From: Mesaphorura yosii
Taxonomy: Eukaryota; Arthropoda; Collembola; Poduromorpha; Tullbergiidae
Assembly (NCBI GenBank): GCA_009869945.1
Contig: WIXG01000382.1
Coordinates: 1 to 64,000, forward strand
Direction: 5' to 3'
Length of the DNA: 64,000 nucleotides
Part shown: piece by piece, positions 19,705-30,634 of the stretch
How positions within the stretch are numbered: position 1 is the first letter of the stretch
How the letters are laid out: every line of letters starts with the position of its first letter
The notes under the pieces: model-generated
The model's database searches: none
Told to the model about the DNA's origin: nothing
The model's input: only the letters and a program-made list of their open reading frames with translations
Made by a program: the position numbers and the translations under genes

Positions 19705-21680
19705 TCACATAAGAATATTCCTCCTCAGAGCCTCCAACTCGTCGTCATCCTCCTCCATAAATTTCCCCATCAGGTACTCGTCGCGCCCAGGCGGGAAGTC
19801 GCGTAGAATGGCGCTTCCCTCCCTCCGTCTCTGAGCAACCATATCAATCAAGTTTTTTAGTTCAATACACGAGAACATGGGTACAGCCAACTTAGTGCGC
19901 ATCTTGTGCTTCACGACGTTCGCGAGGCCTGACTGGAGAAAGAACAGCAGGCGCCCTCTGTGCTGTGAGTCTCCCGGCCAGATCTTGGCGGTGATTAGCA
20001 GGCTCCTCCAGCATAATTTCACTTGTCTTTCTGCCAACGCCACAGATGGAAGGCCAGGCTCTACGTCCCCGGCCTTGAGAACGTAGTCGATGCGCTGGAG
20101 AATATCGTATTCGGCCGCCACCATGAGGCTGTGGTGCTTATGCAGAAACACACCCTGCCATTTGCAGAGCACGCCCTCGGCTTGCTCCATAGCGCCGACG
20201 GTGTTGTCGTATAGCACAGCGTTTATTTCGGCCTTGACCTGTTGAACCAATGCGCGGATGTCGGCAGCAGGTTTGACGACGCTGCAGGCATTGCACTTCC
20301 ACTCCGACTGAGCGTTGAGGGGGTCGACCGGCAGCAGGAAGCCGGAGTCCGTGTGCCTATCAGGTTCCGAGTCCTCTGAGTCGGAGTCACTGTTTGATTC
20401 GAAAATATGTGGGCAGTTTTGGCAGGTGACACTCGAGAAGTGGGTACCGAGCTCTGTGGGGTCGGCGCATCGCGTGCAGGCGCATGCGAAGTAGTAGTTT
20501 CGCTCCATGTACTCCCTTCGATCCATGGTGCCCTGAAGAACGTTGCTGTAGGCGGTGCAGATGTGCTCGCCGCGCTTAATGGGAACCAGCGCCTTGAAGT
20601 GCAGTGTGGAGTTCAGCTGGACAATGCGAAGAATGTTTGGGCTGCAGGAGTGAGTCGCCATGCTCCCGTTGAAGTACAGGTACGAGGCAGACCTGAAGAG
20701 CTTTAATGGGTTGAGCGTGGGCATGTCTTCGCTGCCCATGGCGTTGATCTGAATAACTCCAATCACCATCTGGATCGTGTCAGGGCTGAATTCCTCGTCC
20801 AGTTCGCAGTTGTTCCTAACGAAGTGAATGACTGAAGCGGTCTGGAGAACGGCTCTCAGGTCTTGGCCGCGCCGTTCTGTGTGGGGCTCCAGCTGAATTA
20901 GTTTCTGCCACTTGTCGGGTTGGTGCTTCCTCAGGAGCAGTCCTCTCAGCACCTTGACATATTCCAGGGGCGGTAGACCACCAGGTCCAGCATTGGTGGT
21001 TGGCGTTGGCGGCAACTGCGCCTTGGCAAAAATTCCACACTCGGCTCCGGAGTGCTGAGAAGCCTGGAAGAACAGAACGAGGACCGAATTACTTACTGGA
21101 GTCAACTACTCGACTTCCAAGGTTCCAGATCCAGATAAGATAGAAAAGTATGTACCTTTTCGCAGTCCCGATCGCAAACTGGCCATTTGCAACGAGAGCA
21201 CTTGTAAGAGGATCTAACAACCTTGCAGCACGAGAGGCAGATCGGTTGGTAGCCGTCCCTAAAGCTGGGGCCAGTGATGAGGGGTTTTTCCTTAAGGAAT
21301 ACTTCTCCCTGCTTAATCAATCTTGTAGCGACGAGGTGACGGCCCTGAGCGAAGTCGCTGCGGATCTCAGCCGGGAAGCAGTCGGGTTTGTGGCGCTTCC
21401 AGTCTTGTTTTTGGTGCTCTTTGGAGCAGTAGCTGACCTTCAGGCAGTTTGAGCATCTTGCGCTGCTCGGCATCTGACATACAGTTGAAGGCGTTCTCTC
21501 CTCCAGTGCTAGCAGTATCACTGTCAGCTGAATACATCAACCCTGAATTAATTAACTGCGCCCGAGCTCAAGCTAAAAGCTTTTTGGACTCTAAACTTCC
21601 AACACAGCTCCAAGCAGTGGTCGTGGCTTACCACTGACGGTGACTCCGCTGACGTTGGCGTTGGCGCTGGCTTCCTCCAT
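19705..21680 (-). CDS. SET and MYND domain protein (SMYD/SmydA-like), 3 exons
   Basis: Exons 21680-21632, 21520-21156 and 21063-19705 give 590 aa. A tiny first exon (MEEASANANVSG) splices in phase 1. A MYND-like zinc finger follows (RCSNCLKVSYCSKEHQKQDW ... HKPDC), then a split SET domain starting GRHLVATRLIKQGE and ending around ATHSCSPN and GEHICTAY, then a post-SET cysteine cluster (FACACTRC). The MYND finger lacks the first of its usual cysteine pair, and the common NHSC motif is THSC. SMYD proteins methylate lysines on histones and other targets; arthropod SmydA members act in diverse roles. An acidic Ser/Asp-rich insert lies mid-protein. The catalytic state is uncertain. Confidence 0.85.
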
Positions 21681-22567
21681 CCTCGCTTATCAGTCAGTCA
21701 ATCTCCAGAAAGGTGAAGGTGTCGGTTGCCGATTTGATCTGCTGAATCTGCCCTTCTTCGCCCTGCACTTGCACTCGCACGTGCTCTCCAAGTGAAAGGA
21801 AATGGAGAAATGTTTCTCTAGAACGGGATGGAATATGCAAATGAGCTCGTATCTCGATCCTCGCCTCTCGAGCCGAAGGAGATAAGGAGAACCCTTCAAT
21901 GTAATGCAAGCAAATTCGTGAATTGTGACTCATCAGTCTCAAACCCATTCGTCATTCCAAATGTGTCACCGCTTCATAATGACGACAATAAATGACTCGA
22001 GTTGACTGCAAGTGACAAGCATACGCAAAATACGCATTCGTAATTGGTAATGCGTACAAACAAATTTGCTTACGGACGAAATCAGATGCGTGCGAACGTG
22101 GTCGACGACAACAACAGTTCTGCCAGCCTACACAGTTTGCTGCTTCTGCTCTTCTCGATTCAATTCAGTAAAGAAAAGAGGTCACGATGATGAGAATGGT
22201 ACACAATCGCCTGGGGCTCGGGAGTGAATTAATCAAGACTCGCCAGCCTGCTGCCTCGCCTCGCCTTGCTATTAACTGTGCTCGTGCTCGTGTTTGTGCT
22301 CTTGCTGTCTCTCGCATTCTTTAACGTGTTGTTGTCTGTTGTGAGTCAACAGCGAGCAGCAGTCTTCAAGCAGAAACTTCAACTTTCATTGCGATTAGCA
22401 TGCAAATGAGCCCAGTCAGTGCTCATTGCACATTTGCACTGCAAAATCAGCATTCCAGCTGCTGTAGGAGTCGAAAATAAGCTGTGTCAGCATTCAATTA
22501 ACTGCTCGAGCCTGTAAAGTGCCAATCACACAATCAGCGACGAAATTCGCTTGCAGTGCAATTTGCA
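21681..22567. other. Divergent intergenic region
   Basis: Shared upstream region of the SET/MYND gene (minus) and the PDZ gene (plus). A minus-strand ORF (21694-21948) shows no domain and is probably 5' UTR or chance. No RNA gene was recognised. Confidence 0.4.
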
Positions 22568-23704
22568 ATGGAGCCCCTCCTCCAAACGCTCCAAAATTAC
22601 GCGGCGGAGCTGCAGCCGAACGAAAAGTTGCTGAAAATCGCCGTAGAGCGCCTGGTAAAGATTTTCCAGCGCGAAGCGGGCGGATCGGACGAAGAGCGAA
22701 GGGCAGCGGCCGCGGGTGAGCTGCAGCGTTTCTGGAAGGAGGTGCTCTCCAATGAAGAGAAGACAGTGCAGGAAAAGACGGTCGAGACGATGCTGACGGG
22801 CACGCGCTGGACGACCAACCCCTTCATCGCACACCAGAGCCGAGGCGCCGGCGCTGCAGGGGCTCCTGCGACCTCTCCGCACGATTCGGTGGCCAAAGCA
22901 GCGTCGATGGGCAAAGAAGAGGCGACCAGTGTCGTCGAAATGCTCGCTCGATCCCGCCAGGATTCGCCGAGCCGAGGCAGCCCACGCCCGCGATACGCAC
23001 AGACGCCCGTCAGGACAGTGGCGGTGGCGGATGCAAACGGAGGAGTCGTGGGCAGCAGCAGACAGGAATTCAGCGCCACAAGCGAGATCATCCACGTCTC
23101 CTTCCAGGAGACCAGCTTCGAGGGCACCGATCCCCGCACGAGCCTCCGCCCGCAAACGCAAAATGGGGCACGAGCTCCGTCACCTCGTGCCTCACCGCAG
23201 CCGCCGATTCTTCGCCACACTCCGTCACCTCAGCCGCCACCGAGCAACGCCCCTTTTGGTGGTTTTCAGTGGATCGACCTCCGCAAACCGGATCCAAAGG
23301 CCAGTTTTGGGTTCAGCATTGGCGGCGGGAGCGGAAATCAGCTCCATCCGGGCGACAACGGCATCTACGTCACGAAACTCATCGAGAACGGCGTCGCCTG
23401 GCAAGACGGACGTCTGCAGATGGGCGACAAACTGCTCGCCGTTCGCTGCCTCCGCCCTTCTGGCGAAGAGGTCGAGATCAACATGGAAAACAGGACACAC
23501 GAATACGCAGTGGATGTCCTGCGAGGGGCTGGCGCGGTGGTGCGGCTCCTGATTCACAAAACGGGCGAGGAGGGCCTCGATTTGTCGGGCGCCACCCCCG
23601 CAGCAGCAAACGCGCCGGACGCCGCGGCGGGAGGACATCGACTGCGGCAATTTCAGGAGCGGCCGCGCAAGCGGAAGGAGAGCTCGGGGCTTTGCTGCTG
23701 CTGA
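22568..23704 (+). CDS. Single-exon PDZ-domain protein with cysteine-rich tail
   Basis: 378 aa from ATG 22568 (the longer frame begins at a GTG). The N-terminal 70 residues are helical and resemble an all-alpha adaptor. A long disordered Pro/Ser-rich segment follows. A PDZ domain lies around residues 266-345, with FGFSIGGGSGN as carboxylate-binding loop and NGIYVTKLIENGVA ... GRLQMGDKLLAV. The protein ends RPRKRKESSGLCCC, a polybasic stretch followed by three terminal cysteines, which suggests lipid modification and membrane attachment. PDZ domains bind C-terminal peptides of partners, often at junctions or synapses. The partner is unknown. The PDZ call is firm; the anchor is inference. Confidence 0.75.
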   Translation: MEPLLQTLQNYAAELQPNEKLLKIAVERLVKIFQREAGGSDEERRAAAAGELQRFWKEVLSNEEKTVQEKTVETMLTGTRWTTNPFIAHQSRGAGAAGAPATSPHDSVAKAASMGKEEATSVVEMLARSRQDSPSRGSPRPRYAQTPVRTVAVADANGGVVGSSRQEFSATSEIIHVSFQETSFEGTDPRTSLRPQTQNGARAPSPRASPQPPILRHTPSPQPPPSNAPFGGFQWIDLRKPDPKASFGFSIGGGSGNQLHPGDNGIYVTKLIENGVAWQDGRLQMGDKLLAVRCLRPSGEEVEINMENRTHEYAVDVLRGAGAVVRLLIHKTGEEGLDLSGATPAAANAPDAAAGGHRLRQFQERPRKRKESSGLCCC

Positions 23705-24125
23705 AGAGGAGCCTGGAGCTTAGGCGAAAGAGCGGTCGAGACAAAAGGAGTGCTATGTTAATTTAAATTACTGCCAACCACTACTGTTTAATTTAACTGT
23801 TTTTCATTTATCTTATTTTTTATTTGTAACCGTATAGAATTAAAGTTTGGCATTAAATCTTATTAAAAGTGTTTACAATTAAAGCAGGTCGTGAAAGAGT
23901 GAAACAAGTCATAAAAATCGAAGAAGCAACGGCGGTTTGACTTCGGCGGGGCCGTTTTGTTCTGCGCATGCACGTCAGGATTTGACAAGGCCAGACAGCA
24001 GGAAACCAAAACAACTCGACTGACGGCGAGACTCCGTTCAGATTAGATCGAATCGCCTTCCCGAAAGAATAACTACCACTGGAAATTCGATAACTCAACC
24101 TTCGACTTGGACTCGACTCGACGCG
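23705..24125. other. Intergenic, 3' UTR and promoter region
   Basis: Holds the PDZ gene 3' end and the upstream region of the small secreted peptide gene. No other feature was found. Confidence 0.4.
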
Positions 24126-24353
24126 ATGAGGTTTCTCGTCTTCTCGGCGCTTTCGCTCCTTTTCTTCATGGAGGACACTGCGTACGGGCAGCTGGTGGTT
24201 GGAGCTGGAACGGCACAGGCTACCCTTGCGGGGCGGGGCGACTGGCTTCCTACTGGAGTGGGGCCCAGGCGGACCCAGCGTCTCTTTCGATCCCGATGGC
24301 ACACGAATCAAATTCGAGTCCCCACGCCCACGTTTCTCATAAAAAAGCAATAA
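24126..24353 (+). CDS. Small secreted peptide, 75 aa
   Basis: ATG 24126 starts a strong signal peptide (MRFLVFSALSLLFFMEDTAYG) followed by 54 residues without cysteines. The mature part contains an RGD tripeptide, a possible dibasic site (PRR) and ends IKKQ. An AATAAA lies about 50 bp after the stop, shared back to back with the converging GPCR gene. A longer antisense ORF covers it, but the antisense frame has no domain. It may be a neuropeptide-like or other secreted factor; this is unproven and the family is not recognised. Confidence 0.45.
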   Translation: MRFLVFSALSLLFFMEDTAYGQLVVGAGTAQATLAGRGDWLPTGVGPRRTQRLFRSRWHTNQIRVPTPTFLIKKQ

Positions 24354-24436
24354 CTCAAAGATGACGCGACGCGATGCAAGAATTATTTTTTTTCTTTCTA
24401 ATAAAATTCGCATTTTATTCGATTCCTCGTCAATGA

Positions 24437-26992
24437 TTAAGAGTACACCGTGGTAAAAGTGCCTCTTTTCGTCTGCGCGCTCCTCCAGCCGCTCGCGCCT
24501 GCTGCTGCGGCGTCGTAGCCATTGGCTCGCGCACGACTCTGCCGCACCGCCACCATCTTGCGCACAATCCGTGCCCTAAGCAAACTGCTTGACACGATGT
24601 GGAAGAGGAAGACGAAGACGCCCTGCGAGGCGCTGGACGCCGTGAAAACGTAGGCGGCCGCCTGTGCGATAGTCGCATTGTTCGCGATCATCAAAAACCC
24701 CGAAACCCACGTCAGGCCCATGATGACCGTTAAGCTGAGGGCTCCACGAATCCAGAAGCTCGCCGCCTTCCCACGGGTAGCGTGCCTCTTGACGGAAGCG
24801 TTCGCGGCGGAGTTGGCGTTTAGGCGGGAAGATTTCCACATCGCCATAACAAGCACGGTCGTATTGAACTGGAATTTAAAGGGCGGCACGCGGCACATTC
24901 TAAAATTATCTATTGGTTACTGGCGGGAAATTCAAATTTCGTGGGCGCACACTTACGATAAGAACCACCGCCACGACGCCGAGAAAGGACCAAAGATAAT
25001 TTCCGTTGAGCCAGCAACTGTAGAAAAATGGGAACGGTCAAGAAAAAGGAGGGCAATTGAAATTTCTAGGCACTTGGCTTACTACGCATCGTCTCCGTAG
25101 GCCCCACCCCCTCCTCCGGCGCTGTCTTCGACTCCCCAGCTCACGCCGCACGTCACCCCAACGATGACCGCCGGCACCAAATAAGCCGCCACGAGCTCCA
25201 ACGTCGCGTGCTCACGCCCTGTACCAAAAACGTTCAGAAACACGAGCTTCGCGAGGAGGACGCCCTCTAGCGCCATCCACGCAAAGGCAACGAGGAGCGT
25301 GTAATGCAGGGCGATGGCGGACACCGTGCAGGCGGCGTCGGAAAGGTGAAGGTAGTGCCTGTCCATCACGACGAGGATCAACACTTGAGCTAGCAGCAGA
25401 GCGGCGCAGAGGTGGAGCGTCAGTTCGTTGCGGGGGTGTTTGGCAAGCAGCAGTGCTGTGCTCGCGCATCCGCACCGCCCGAAACGATTGTAGGCTAACA
25501 CGCCGATGGCCGCTACAAGGCACAGCACGGACGCCGAACAGAGGATCCACGTCATTATTTCGAGCGCCAGCGACTTGCCGACGTAGTCGTGGAGGTCCAT
25601 GATCACTGCGAAGGCCGTCAGGTGGCTGCACTCACAGACGGTACGGTCGGGTGTGGACGAGACGAGGCGGCAGCCTTCGGACGACCAATTTCTAATACAC
25701 AAGAAATACACTTACCACTTGCATAATTTGAAAAACCCGTCTACCCGCCTATGACGTCTAAGAAAAGTGTGCAGAAAACTTACAGATTCAGTTCGTTCCA
25801 ATATACGCAGCGCCCTGAGCCCATTACTGCCTTGGGGGCCTCCCCCGAATGGAGCCTCCGCCTGATTTCGGCGCGTTCCGGCCCCCACGCGAGTACTTTG
25901 TGCTGAAATGTGATTCGCACACCCGCACCAGTGAAGTTGAACCTCGTTTTTTCCGTGTACGTGATTCCCACCCCATCTCGCGACCCGCTTCCGCTGCCGA
26001 ATGCGAACGCCATGAGTGGCCCATTGATGAGTTTCTGGGGACCGGTTACAGTTTCTTCAGACGCTGAAGCTGGGAAAAGGTAGCTGACATTTGTCTGGCG
26101 CAGCTGAACACCCGAAAACGAGACGAATTCACGCCCGAGGAAGTGTTTGGACCAATCAGCAGGGATCTCGATGTAAGAGTCAGATTTTGAATTGTACTCG
26201 ACGGGAAATGTGATCTTGTCAGTGCCAGCGCTCTCGTTTCCGGATCCTGAATTGGACACTGGTTCGGAGCCGGACATGACTCGAAAGATATCGCCAGAGT
26301 CATCGAATTCTTTTCTGTATGGTGGAGCCGCCTGGAAGCGGTCCCCAAGCCCTATGGCGCTATTGTCGGCAGCGTGGATGAAAGCGGTCGCGGATTCAGC
26401 TCTATCTTCCTTTAAACAGATTACAGATGGTGTGCACACATTTTTATCTGATAGGCAAGCTAAACAGCTGCGCTGATGGAACGCAAACGCTGATTTACCC
26501 AGGAAAGCTCCTCCCACGGGCTGGCATGCGCCAAAACCCGGTCAAAGACACCAAATGCCTCCTCGGTCAGCCGCTCGATCGTGCCTAGTTGCGTCGTGTC
26601 TTCAATGAGGGCCAAAATCCCTTCTCCGACTCCGAAAATTATTTGAATTTCGTGCCCGAAGTACGTCACATTCTTCCTTGGATCCATCGAATCAACAATA
26701 TTGCGCTGTAGGCTGTGAAGGAGCTCCGAGGCCTCTGTCGAGCTGATTGGCAGCGAAGGCTCGATTTGCTGCTGGATTTCATCCAGCCACAGGCTGGTGC
26801 AGTTGCTGTAGTCTGGGTTTGACCCTTCAAACCCAGCGGGGCCGCAGAACCACGAGGTCACTCCAGTCGAAAGGCCCGGGCAAGAATTCGTGGCGGTGGA
26901 GCCAACCGGAGCTTCGTACTTGACTCTGTATTTGTCGAGGGCACTGCAATAAGCTTCGGGAGGGGTCGTCGTTGTCGTCGTCGTCGTTGTCG

Positions 26993-27024
<32 letters not shown>

Positions 27025-28166
27025 GGCATTGTCGTCGTTGACGGAGGCGGTGTCGAAGTCGATGTCGCACTAGTCGTCGACGTTGTCGTGCTTGTGGTAG
27101 TAGGCGGCTCCTCCGTCGGCGTCCCATCCAAGTCAATGTACATAATCAGGTCGGACTGGTTGCCTCCTCCTCCGCCCCCAAACACGTACACTCGATTCAG
27201 GCTCTCCGAGTACGCGCAGACGGCGCCCGCGCAATCAAAGTCGAACCCACGCACCTCCTCTGCCTCCACGCCACCTCCGAATGGGTCGAATCGTATAAAA
27301 TTGAATTCAGGCTTCTGTTCCGGTCCGCCACAAATAATGTAGGCGTACTGGCCGGTCCACACTGCACAAGAATGGCTGACGGGGACGGACAATCGGCTGG
27401 GTGTTCGTGTGATAGACTCGTCGTCGGGGTTGTAGACCAAAATATCATCTGAAGGTTGCTCCTCCGCAGCCATGCGGGCAATTCCGCCAAACAAGTAGCC
27501 CCGCCTCTGCTCGGGCGCCCAGACACCCGAGGCCATCCGTCGTGGCTCGGGCAGTTGCCCAGCCGGGTGGATCGCCCGGTCGGGAATGCGAAAGCGCTCA
27601 ATTCCGACGTACCCGCCTTCACCCTCGCCGGCACCGCCGTCGTCAATGCTCGCCCCGAAAACGTAAACGTCGTCCGCGTTGTTCCACAGCGCCACTCCGT
27701 AATAAAAGCTGTGCCCCAGACTACCTAAGAGCTCTGTCGCCGCCAAGTTACTCGTGTCATGCTGGAAGATGCTGGACGGGTCTCCGTACCGCATTGCTTC
27801 GAATGATAGCACGCTCCGCCCATTGCCGGGACCGGAGCCTGAACGGCCAACACCGAGGGCAGTGGCGTACGTGAAGTGGGCGAACCAAGAGCCAGCTTCG
27901 GTGATTGTATCCGTTGAGAGGGTGTATTTCAGGATGAAGCCGTTGCAAAAGAGAAAGACTGCCTCCTGCTCCTCTTCGTCTGAAGGATTCGCAGTCGCAG
28001 GGTCGTGCACTGCAGCCAGGATCGGGTACGTGGAGGCGGTGGAGCATGCCGCAGGGATTTTCGTATCGGACACGGTCACGGCGAGGTTTGGCGTTGTGTT
28101 TGTTGATTGACCGATCAGCAACCAAGACCAAAGTAGAAATACGAGTTGTTTTGTACACTCACGCAT
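24437..28166 (-). CDS. Adhesion GPCR with kelch-like, Thr-rich, HormR and GAIN regions, 5 exons
   Basis: Exons 28166-26499, 26409-25784, 25691-25083, 25017-24957 and 24868-24437 join in consistent phase to 1131 aa. Order: a signal peptide (LVFLLWSWLLIG); about 340 residues of kelch-type repeats, each with a glycine pair in a VYVFGG-like strand; a threonine-rich mucin-like linker; a hormone-receptor motif with conserved cysteines (SWFCGPAGFEGSNPDYSNC); a GAIN domain; and a GPS site (NWSSEGC ... CECSHLTAF) where autoproteolysis would occur between Leu and Thr. A class-B2 seven-helix domain follows (YCWLNGNYLW before helix 5) and a short tail. Adhesion GPCRs signal on mechanical or ligand engagement of the N terminus. 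The kelch propeller is an unusual ectodomain for this class. Confidence 0.85.
26967..27045. repeat. GTC/GTT trinucleotide tract encoding poly-threonine
   Basis: An interrupted (GTC/GTT)n microsatellite inside the adhesion GPCR first exon; on the coding strand it is (ACA/ACG/GAC-type) codons giving a run of about 20 threonines. It forms the mucin-like stalk between the kelch and HormR regions and is likely to vary in length between individuals. Confidence 0.8.
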
Positions 28167-28550
28167 TATGCTTTAATTGCGCCAGCTTTAGTGTTTATTT
28201 CAAGCAATTAATACACGTAATTAATTTATTAATGGGTGGACGGCAGAACTTGTATTTCGTGCCACTGAACTCATGATCAGCTTCAGAAACTTCACGAACG
28301 GAATGGAATGCCGTTTAGTTCTGCGATCAACCTATCCTTTAACGACGCAGGGCGCAAGTGGGATTTAAAGCTCTACGCTCCATTATCCTCGGAGATTACG
28401 CTGCGCTTATTATTCGCTGGTGACGGTGACTGATCAGAAGGCCGAGGGCGAGGTGAGTAAACAAAAACAGATAAACATTGATACTCTGCTGCACGTCAAT
28501 GGCTGAGTTCATTCATAATTTCACAAAGCGAATTAATCCAGCTGGTTGAT
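28167..28550. other. Intergenic, promoter side of the adhesion GPCR
   Basis: No gene was recognised. The GPCR start at 28166 lies at the edge, so its promoter should be here. Confidence 0.4.
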
Positions 28551-28576
28551 TGATTGACAGGTATTTCGCCTTCGCG

Positions 28577-29653
28577 ATGTTTTGCATTCAATTCCAATGC
28601 CCGTCACGCCACGACGACGCCACGCAGGGCTTCAAATTCGTACCCTGCAAGAAGAGTTGAAGGTCAAAGTCACAGTACACATGGTTCAAAGAACAAAGAA
28701 GCAGCACAGCAGTCAAAAGACGCACGAACGTCAAGATCAACCGGTCAAAATCATCATTCACGGCATCACTATGTTCACAAGGCCAAGAGTGGAAACAATT
28801 ATGTAAATTCTGTGAATTCGCGATCGAGAATTTGGGTAGCCCAGCCCAGGAGCAACTGCAGCTGCTGGAGAAGATTGCAGGTGAGAAAATGAGTTCTAGT
28901 GTGTTCGAGATAGCAGAAGCTGGACGCAACGTGGATTCGTGAATTCTGGACTCCAGCAGACCATTGCAGTGGGTTTTGTGCTCATTCTTCACATATTTAG
29001 GCGGGTAATTGGATTGCTTGCTGAGGAGAAAGGTAATTTACTGTTTTTTTCTGTTTTTATCCGAATCCTTGCCTTCATTGCAGTAATTCTTGCCTTGCAG
29101 ACTTCCTAGACCGTGCCGATCCGGAACTCGAAGCCTGTCCGCGAGTGGGGCTGAACGACTCTGAAATCTATTTCACTCGAGTATTCAAGAATGACCTTCT
29201 CCCGTACCTCGCCACAGGAATTCCACAGCTCGGGATCCTCTCCGTCGACCTGGTCACAGTGTTCAACCTCACCTTCATGAACATTGGAATCATTCGGTGG
29301 GTCGTCCACGTCGAAGATCTTGAAATCAGGGGCACGTCCAACCTGACCCGTTCCGACATCGTCGTCGACACACAGAGCAAAACAATCGCTGGACATTTGA
29401 ACTGGCCAAGACTCGAGGGCAAATCCATCAAAACGAACGTGGACAGCCATGTTTTTGGATTCCCAATTCGGTGGACCACGAAAGGAGGAATCACATTCTA
29501 AATCGACGAATTGACGGCCGTCGCGACTTTCGCGCTCCGGCTGACCACATCGGAAGTTCCAGGCTCACACACGTCGATTACGGCGTGAAAGGCTTTTTGA
29601 CTCAAGCTCAGGCCCTCTCGAGAATTAGCGTAACCTTTGGTAAGGCGAGAATT
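28577..29653 (+). pseudogene. Damaged secreted-protein gene with saposin-like and JHBP/takeout-like segments
   Basis: A plus-strand frame near 28790-28879 reads LCKFCEFAIENLGSPAQEQL and ends at a GTGAGA donor, resembling the first half of a saposin-B domain. A stop (TGA) lies in the same frame upstream. Another exon (29101-29501, phase 1 acceptor) reads GLNDSEIYFTRVFKNDLLPYL, GIPQLGI and later RGTSNLTRSDIVVDT, a takeout/JHBP-like fold that carries hydrophobic ligands. It meets TAA at 29499-29501, yet the same frame stays protein-like for 33 more codons and then shifts to another frame ending at a GTAAGG donor (29640). The join between the two segments was not resolved, so they might be two remnants. 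It is interpreted as decayed. Confidence 0.4.
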
Positions 29654-30634
29654 TGAAATGCGCGATTCCTGCAAATATTTAAGAATTTTATACCAACTTT
29701 TATGGACCCCCATTCCTTCGAGGCGATTCTTGGAGAGTTTGATTAAAGCATGCAAAATTAAAAAGATACATACCGAAAACTGATGCCAGGCGCTTATGGG
29801 TTTTGCCGCTTTTAGTCGAACCATGAATTAATTATATTGCATTCGAGTTCCAGGTTATGAATCAAGTTTTTTCAGTTCCAGCTAGAAATATCCATAGGAT
29901 TTCCTCAAAACTGGAATCCGATGTCATTCTTACTCGGCTCGCCGCACCAGCCAAAATGCTGACTCCAAAAACAGTCCGCGTCTACGATTTTCTGTTCAGG
30001 TGGACTACAGCTGTCAAATGTGTGCCGTTTAGCTGGAACAACGCATGCTCCGTCGTGAAAATGTACCCACTCCGAAGCAGGACCCGTGCCCACGCACTGG
30101 CGTGCCTGAGCTTTGTGCTGGACGACCTCGCGACCATTGCAACGCTCGTGGGACTCGGCGACTTCATCCTGGCCAACTACCGACACAAGCTGAACGTGAT
30201 CATCCCTGCGCTGATGTTCTGGGGGGTGCTGACCTTCATCTCGGCTGTGAAATACAGCGCGTGGCTGTACAGGCACGAACTGGCGACGGCGGCCAACAAA
30301 ATGCTGCAGACATCGAGTATGATTGCAAGGCAGTACTGCCCCGACTTGAAACCCTCCGGCATGAGCAAGCTGCTGGAGGTCGCCGCTCCAGGCTTCATGG
30401 CGCTCACAGCCGCGATCCCTCCAGCACTCTTCATCTATTAGGTCAATGATTCCATGAATCTCTACCTCAACTTTGTGGGCCCGAGCCTCGTCGGCCAGAC
30501 GGCCTACGCGCTCCTCAGCTCACTCCTCCTTTGCAACAAACTCTGCGTCCTCAACTTTATGACTCGCCATCTTTTCGCCGGCCGTCGTGACGCGATTCTG
30601 GCTGCAGAAGATCAAGTGAGTTCTTTTCATTTAC

